From Betaproteobacteria bacterium UBA6910 (lineage in GTDB: Bacteria > Pseudomonadota > Gammaproteobacteria > Burkholderiales > UBA6910), in NCBI GenBank assembly GCA_002451065.1, contig DKBC01000056.1, forward strand, positions 1-10,178: a stretch of DNA of 10,178 bases. The letters are read 5' to 3'. Of the stretch, positions 6,292-10,178 are shown one piece after another. The stretch's first letter is position 1. Every line of letters begins with the position of its first letter. Both the position numbers and the translations under genes were made by a program. The notes below the pieces were generated by a model. It was given only the letters and a program-made list of their open reading frames with translations. It did not search any database and was not told the DNA's origin.

Positions 6292-6307
6292 AAGGCCCGA
6301 GGGCCTT
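6292..6307 (+). other. Hairpin at the 5' end of the 430-residue gene's leader
   Basis: AAGGCCC and GGGCCTT are perfect inverted repeats two bases apart (6 bp with a CGAG tetraloop when folded). No T tract follows, so it is not a standard terminator; it may protect the 5' end of the messenger or bind a regulator. Confidence 0.35.
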
Positions 6308-6469
6308 CTCGGCTTCCTCCTGACCGGGACGGTCGGAAGCAACTTCCCGTCAGCCAAGAACCCCACTGGGCGGGAATTTCAACGTGCCCAGCACCACGAA
6401 CTCCATGCTTCGGGGCAAAGCAGCTTTCCGGCGCATGTCACAGTCCATGCCCCTAGGGCAGGACGCAAT

Positions 6470-7762
6470 ATGACAATTTGGGACTGGTCGCATGAGACAG
6501 TTCCGCGGCGCGCGAAGGGAAAAGACATGTTACAGCTCAACACTCTGCAGACGATTCAATATGCGAGGGAAAAGGCTGTGCTGGAAACAGAAATAGGCCG
6601 CCGAATGTACACTGTATTCAACAGCCAGCCTGTCATCGGCGAACTCCGCGCGCTCGTCCGGGAAGCTGTCGTTCAATTGGCGGCACTTGCAACTCGAACG
6701 ACGGATGGCGCCGCCAACAAAGTGTCACTTGGCAGAGAGTTATTCGAGATCAGGGATGTCATTCAGAAAGAAAGTCCCCTGGCTGTGTGGCGCGGGCGGG
6801 CAGCGACGCCTGAGACTCTGGCAAGGATGGCAGGAGAGTCTGGAACCTGGTCGGCTGCCGACTGTTCCGACCTGATTCGACTGTTTGTCTCCGTAATCGA
6901 GCGCGTATCCCAGGAGAGCGGCACGGGCAGATATCGATTTCAAGCGGATGCCGCCGGAAGAATGCGCCCCCAAGCGGTGCAAGGAACACTCCCGGGATAC
7001 CAGAATGTGCGAGATATCCAAAAGGCATATCGCCCCGATTTCGCGGGACAACCCCATGTGTGGAAGGACGATCGTGCCCGAAAAGGCGGCCCGCCGATTA
7101 CCACGGGGACTCATACACTCGATGCTCGGGGCTCCCTGTTGGCGACGACGCGAACATCCGGAGCCCCAAAAGGCATAAGCCGTTACAGACTCGAACCGCG
7201 CAGCACCGTTAGAAAGATTGACCTGGTGTTTGGATTGCCCGAGGGCGCAGATATCTCCGGAACAACGACCGACTCCATATTCTTCATGGAATCCATCGAC
7301 AGCTTCCTGCAGGCCATTGGAGAACTGCCTGGGGCAGTGGCCAGCCTTGGTCCAATGCTGCAGCTGCTTGCTCCAGCCACCATGGTTCCTCTTGGCCACC
7401 ACACGCTGCTCGAGACCGCTCTTAGTCTCACTTTGAACGGCTATGTCAGTTACAGTATAGGATTCTATTCGACCTTGATGCCGCACAACTCACCACGCAA
7501 TGAAGCGTGGGCCAAACTCGACGGTATTTTCCTTTGGGCGGAAAGACACGCGTGGAACCATCGAATGCTTTGCTACTACGATCATCAAGGCTTGAAAGCC
7601 TACGTTTATGGAGTGGGGGGTGGTAACCCTAGGGCGGAGCTCGCCGCCTTCAGGGCCGCAGCGATGACCAGCCTGGATTTTTTGTGGGAATTTAGAACGT
7701 TTCCGGTTATGCCGGACCGGCGCCGAGTGGATGAGTACAAGGCTGATTTCGGACTCCCGTGA
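6470..7762 (+). CDS. Unassigned 430-residue protein, low G+C, possibly acquired
   Basis: I do not recognise this protein. Two starts are credible. ATG 6470 has AGGA at 6460-6463 and gives 430 residues; ATG 6527 has AAGGGA at 6515-6520 and gives 411. Residues about 21-100 look helical. Residues 155-245 are rich in Gly, Arg and Thr and likely irregular. A hydrophobic stretch (about 275-335) includes LPGAVASLGPMLQLLAPATM and could be buried or membrane-associated. The C-terminal 100 residues are rich in Trp, His and Tyr (LWAERHAWNHRMLCYYDHQG, 355-374). There is no signal peptide and no known catalytic motif. Codon use is unlike the neighbours (AGA, ATA and TTA all appear), and 6541-6600 is 50% G+C. 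It has its own promoter and is flanked by large gaps, which suggests horizontal acquisition as a single-gene unit. Confidence 0.82.
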   Translation: MTIWDWSHETVPRRAKGKDMLQLNTLQTIQYAREKAVLETEIGRRMYTVFNSQPVIGELRALVREAVVQLAALATRTTDGAANKVSLGRELFEIRDVIQKESPLAVWRGRAATPETLARMAGESGTWSAADCSDLIRLFVSVIERVSQESGTGRYRFQADAAGRMRPQAVQGTLPGYQNVRDIQKAYRPDFAGQPHVWKDDRARKGGPPITTGTHTLDARGSLLATTRTSGAPKGISRYRLEPRSTVRKIDLVFGLPEGADISGTTTDSIFFMESIDSFLQAIGELPGAVASLGPMLQLLAPATMVPLGHHTLLETALSLTLNGYVSYSIGFYSTLMPHNSPRNEAWAKLDGIFLWAERHAWNHRMLCYYDHQGLKAYVYGVGGGNPRAELAAFRAAAMTSLDFLWEFRTFPVMPDRRRVDEYKADFGLP

Positions 7763-8083
7763 GGACGGCCGAGCGACCTGCGCGGACGAGGTCGGCCGTG
7801 CGCGCCCGGAACTCAGGGTAATACGCCGGTCGTGTCTTTGGTGTGGTGAACACCTCCTGCGAAGGGTATACGGTGTCGACCAAACCGGGCTGCCCCCTTC
7901 GGCGTCGAAGATTGACCATCGCTGCGCCCGAATCGGCGTCCACGGATGATCGACCCGAGTCAAGAACCCCTCGCGTGATGCTCATTTGCCCCCGGAGCGG
8001 GTGGATGATGCCACAAGCGGATGGCCTGTCGGGGTACCATGCCGATTCACACACGAGACAAAGGGAGAACGCTCGAAGCCCAG
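7763..8083 (+). other. Gap between the 430-residue gene and the MFS gene
   Basis: About 320 bases with no gene I can support. It begins with a stem-loop (7765-7799). GGTGT/ACACC (7840-7844, 7850-7854) forms a 5-bp inverted repeat that could be an operator, just before TATACG (7867-7872), a possible -10 without a good -35. A small stem CTTCG/CGAAG lies at 7897-7910. The low G+C of the upstream gene ends by about 7760. Confidence 0.4.
7765..7799 (+). terminator. Stem-loop just after the 430-residue gene
   Basis: ACGGCCGA (7765-7772) and TCGGCCGT (7792-7799) form a perfect 8-bp stem around a 19-base loop, starting 2 bases after the TGA. No T tract follows, so it is a weak or factor-assisted terminator at best, but its place directly at the stop codon supports a role at the messenger's 3' end. 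Confidence 0.4.
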
Positions 8084-9397
8084 ATGCCCGGAGGCCAGAC
8101 CGCGACGATCGCACTGGCCATCACGCTCGCCATCCAGGCCTTCGCCTCCCTCGCGAGCACCGCCACGGCGGTCTTGGCTCCGAAGGTTGCCGCAGCGTTC
8201 CGCCTCGAGCCCAAGCTCATCGGTGTGTTCGCCGGGTTCGTCTACGTGGGCTCCATGGCCGCGAGCGTGGTCTCCGGCTGGTTCATCGAGCGGTACGGGG
8301 CGATACGCGTGTCGCAGGTCTGCGTGTTGCTGTGTGCCGGAGGCGTCGCAGTGCTCGGCTTGCTGCCCCCTTCGCTCGCCTGGCTGCTGGTGCTCGTTCC
8401 GTTGATCATCGGGCTGGGTTACGGTCCGATTACCCCCGCCTCCTCCCAGGTGCTCGCTCGTACCACTTCCCCGACCCGGATGGCCCTCACGTTCTCCATC
8501 AAGCAGACGGGCGTTCCCATCGGGGTAGCGCTCGGGGGGGCGGTGCTGCCGGCGCTCGCCCTTGCCCTGGGCTGGCGGGCGGCCTTTTTCGCCCTGACCG
8601 TCATGGGGCTCCTTATTGCGATTGCGGCCCAGCCGACCCGGGCAGCCCTCGATTCCGATCGGCGCGTGGTTGGTCCGGCCTCCCTGCGGACCCTCTTCGC
8701 CCCGATGAAGCTCGTCTTTCAAGATGCGGCACTTCTGGAACTCTCGATCGTCAGTCTCATTTACGCGAGCACCCAAAACTGCCTCTTGAGCTTTCTCGTC
8801 GTCTACCTGACGGAAGCGGCCGACATTTCTCTCGTGGGAGCGGGCGCGGCGTTGACGGTTGCGAACATCGCGGGGATCGTCGGCCGGATCGGGTGGGGCA
8901 GTGTGGCAGACCGCTGGATTCGGCCCAGGGCTATGCTTGGGCTCTTGGGGGTCCTGGCGGGCGCCTGCGCGTACCTTGCCGCCAGCTTCGGACCGGGCTG
9001 GTCGAGGATCGCACTGCTCGCAGTATGCGCGGTGTTCGGCGCGACGGCCGTGGGATGGAATGGCATCCAAATCGCCGAAGTCGCTCGAAACTCGCCAGAG
9101 GGGAAGGCCGGCGCAGTAACCGGAGCCAGCGGATTGCTTACATTCCTGGGGGGCGCACTGGGCCCTCCCGGCTTTGCTCTCATCGCCTCACTCACCGGGA
9201 ACTATCGGATCGGCTTCGGCGTTTGTGGCACGCTGTCCTTGAGCTGCGGACTCTTGCTTCTCAGGACGCGCGGCCGCAGGAGGAGGAGCGGTACCGAAAT
9301 CGGGCTCTTGGGAACTGCATCCTCGCCGATGGCGTCGCTATCGGACCATGGCTACAGAACAACGGAGAAGGAAACGTGGCATTCGACTCCTCGGTGA
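8084..9397 (+). CDS. Major facilitator superfamily transporter, 12 membrane helices
   Basis: A 437-residue inner-membrane secondary transporter. About twelve hydrophobic segments fall in two halves. The first half carries the MFS motif A between helices 2 and 3 (GWFIERYGAIR, residues 65-75), and the second half has the equivalent GWGSVADRW (270-278). The helix 5 region (SIKQTGVPIGVALGGAVLP, 138-156) resembles a loose motif C. The substrate cannot be inferred; family members move organic acids, sugars or drugs by proton coupling. ATG 8084 sits just before helix 1. In-frame ATGs at 8039 and 8021 are possible, but none has a good Shine-Dalgarno, and codons before 8084 lose the strong G/C third-base bias. 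The last about 43 residues after helix 12 form a charged cytoplasmic tail (LRTRGRRRRSGTE onward), longer than usual. Convergent with the thioesterase gene, 46 bases away. Confidence 0.92.
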   Translation: MPGGQTATIALAITLAIQAFASLASTATAVLAPKVAAAFRLEPKLIGVFAGFVYVGSMAASVVSGWFIERYGAIRVSQVCVLLCAGGVAVLGLLPPSLAWLLVLVPLIIGLGYGPITPASSQVLARTTSPTRMALTFSIKQTGVPIGVALGGAVLPALALALGWRAAFFALTVMGLLIAIAAQPTRAALDSDRRVVGPASLRTLFAPMKLVFQDAALLELSIVSLIYASTQNCLLSFLVVYLTEAADISLVGAGAALTVANIAGIVGRIGWGSVADRWIRPRAMLGLLGVLAGACAYLAASFGPGWSRIALLAVCAVFGATAVGWNGIQIAEVARNSPEGKAGAVTGASGLLTFLGGALGPPGFALIASLTGNYRIGFGVCGTLSLSCGLLLLRTRGRRRRSGTEIGLLGTASSPMASLSDHGYRTTEKETWHSTPR

Positions 9398-9399
9398 AA

Positions 9400-9432
9400 C
9401 CCGCGCACTGCGCACGAAACCGCCCGCGCGGG
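9400..9432. terminator. Stem-loop between the convergent MFS and thioesterase genes
   Basis: CCCGCGC (9400-9406) pairs perfectly with GCGCGGG (9426-9432) around 19 bases; CCCGCGCGGG (9423-9432) is also a palindrome by itself. It fills most of the 46-base gap between two gene ends that face each other, so it may stop transcription from both sides. There is no T tract on either side, so intrinsic termination is doubtful. Confidence 0.4.
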
Positions 9433-9443
9433 ACCACTGCGGC

Positions 9444-9875
9444 CTACGTCGTAGCAGCTTCTGAAACCACTTCCAGGTAAGGCGCGATGCGCTCCCGCAG
9501 GTCGTCCGGGATGGGTACAGCCCGGAACGAGTCCATCGCGATCATCGCCAACGTGTGCCTTGCGCGCAGCTTTTCTTCCAGCCCAACCCTCCCCCGTACC
9601 GCCAAGGCGAGTGAGCTCCGGCCCAGGTGGGCAACCGAGAGTTCCATCACCAGCCGGTCGCCCAACTGGCAAGGGCTCGAGAACTCGCACCGGGAGTCGA
9701 CCACCGGGAAGCCCAGGCGTCGCTTCATGAGGAGATCCTGGACGGGAATGCGCAGGGCCTGCCCGAACCAATCCTCGACCACCGCGTTGATCATGTCGAA
9801 GAAGTTCGCGAAATACACGATCCCCGCCGGGTCGCAGTGGGAGAAACGGATCAGGAACTCACTGGTGAACTGCAT
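9444..9875 (-). CDS. Acyl-CoA thioesterase, 4-hydroxybenzoyl-CoA thioesterase-type hotdog fold
   Basis: A 143-residue cytoplasmic thioesterase that hydrolyses acyl- or aroyl-CoA to the free acid and CoA. The N-terminus carries the family signature HCDPAGIVYFANFFDMI (13-29), with the catalytic D15 equivalent to Asp17 of the Pseudomonas 4-hydroxybenzoyl-CoA thioesterase, followed by the long hotdog helix (about 23-40). The second half has the strand pattern ending near residue 118. Length is normal for a single hotdog domain (130-150). ATG 9875 is preceded by a strong AGGAGGA at about 9882-9888. Substrate (aromatic, medium-chain or short-chain CoA) is not readable; no aromatic degradation gene or Tol-Pal gene is adjacent, so neither a catabolic nor a YbgC-like role is supported by context. 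Confidence 0.93.
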   Translation of the reverse strand: MQFTSEFLIRFSHCDPAGIVYFANFFDMINAVVEDWFGQALRIPVQDLLMKRRLGFPVVDSRCEFSSPCQLGDRLVMELSVAHLGRSSLALAVRGRVGLEEKLRARHTLAMIAMDSFRAVPIPDDLRERIAPYLEVVSEAATT

Positions 9876-10178
9876 CGGTGTCTTCCTCCTGTCAAAAACA
9901 CGTCAAGATACCCCCGTCCTCCGTCCCAAGCGTGGGTCGGCGTACTCAAGGATAGCCCCCCCGGTGGTCCGAAGAGATTGACCCCCAAGGCGCACCAGCC
10001 CGGGCCGGGTCTCTGTTCCGCAGATGTCTCGCCGCCGGCGAGGTCAACCAGCACAGTGCCCTGAGCTTGGCCCGAGAGTGTCGCGATGTGTGGGACTTCT
10101 CTGCAGTGCGGGTCACCGAAGCACCCACACCGCCTTGAGAATACCACTGTATTGGAATCGCAAGGAGTCTCGGGCTTC
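9876..10178. other. Right-end stretch upstream of the thioesterase gene
   Basis: About 300 bases to the window edge with no gene I can support. It holds the thioesterase ribosome binding site, a TTGACA at 9896-9891 too close to the start to be its -35, and a 6-bp hairpin CTCGCC/GGCGAG with a 3-base loop (10028-10042). Near the edge, 10135-10160 is A/T-richer and could be the control region of a gene lying further right. Confidence 0.45.

Larger units (their letters stand above)
5781..6469. other. Divergent control region without a supported gene
   Basis: This 689-base stretch separates the leftward 319-residue gene from the rightward 430-residue gene. It holds one promoter facing each way (5850-5878 and 6233-6260), a perfect 7-bp hairpin with a 3-base loop (TCGCGGC 5942-5948, GCCGCGA 5952-5958), a C/T-rich tract (6188-6211) and the leader of the 430-residue gene. 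Short Arg-rich open frames (for example 5974-6183 plus and 5777-6109 minus) lack ribosome binding sites and recognisable content; I do not call them. A decayed gene between about 5900 and 6230 cannot be excluded. Confidence 0.5.

Noticed and set aside
7982..9070. 362-residue minus-strand open frame opposite the MFS gene
   Set aside because: Antisense shadow with strongly polar low-complexity content.
7843..9480. 545-residue plus-strand open frame over the MFS gene
   Set aside because: Arg/His/Ser-rich composition with no hydrophobic segments; the other frame gives a complete 12-helix transporter.
9891..9896. TTGACA just upstream of the thioesterase start, as a -35
   Set aside because: It lies only about 15 bases before the ATG, leaving no room for a -10 and a leader; it merges with the ribosome binding site.
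9851..10147. 98-residue minus-strand open frame at the right end
   Set aside because: It overlaps the thioesterase ribosome binding site and N-terminus in another frame, with no domain and no ribosome binding site.

Overview
The window reads as chromosomal DNA of a high-G+C, free-living bacterium. It has Shine-Dalgarno sites of the AGGAG type, sigma-70-like TTGAC/TAT promoters and ordinary housekeeping families. Codon use in most genes is strongly G/C at third positions. The B12/radical-SAM protein resembles an uncharacterised family I associate with Deltaproteobacteria, Rokubacteria/Methylomirabilota and similar lineages. That lineage guess is an inference and is weak. I see no tRNA, rRNA, CRISPR array, insertion sequence or prophage gene.

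Left part (1-3961, all on the minus strand, so read right to left): a radical SAM enzyme with a cobalamin-type N-terminal domain, then a membrane histidine kinase, then an OmpR-type response regulator whose GTG start overlaps the kinase stop. These three probably form one transcription unit. After the regulator comes a 313-base gap holding a good promoter, a 13-bp perfect hairpin followed by a T-rich stretch, and further hairpins. The gap leads into a cold-shock protein gene cut by the left window edge. It can be read as a structured cold-shock leader, as a small RNA ending at the hairpin, or as the operon terminator plus separate csp control.

Middle (3962-6469): a 60-residue protein and a 319-residue protein, both on the minus strand with good ribosome binding sites and both of unknown function, separated by gene-free stretches. 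The 319-residue gene has its own promoter. The 689 bases to its right are a divergent control region with one promoter facing each way.

Right part: a plus-strand gene for a 430-residue protein I cannot assign, with visibly lower G+C and A/T-richer codons than its neighbours, preceded by its own promoter and a leader of about 200 nt. This is the best candidate for recently acquired DNA. It is followed by an MFS transporter (plus) and, convergent with it, a 4-hydroxybenzoyl-CoA-type hotdog thioesterase (minus). The last 300 bases hold no gene I can support.

The parts most likely to hide something undescribed are the radical SAM/two-component unit, the structured RNA region before csp, and the low-G+C orphan gene.
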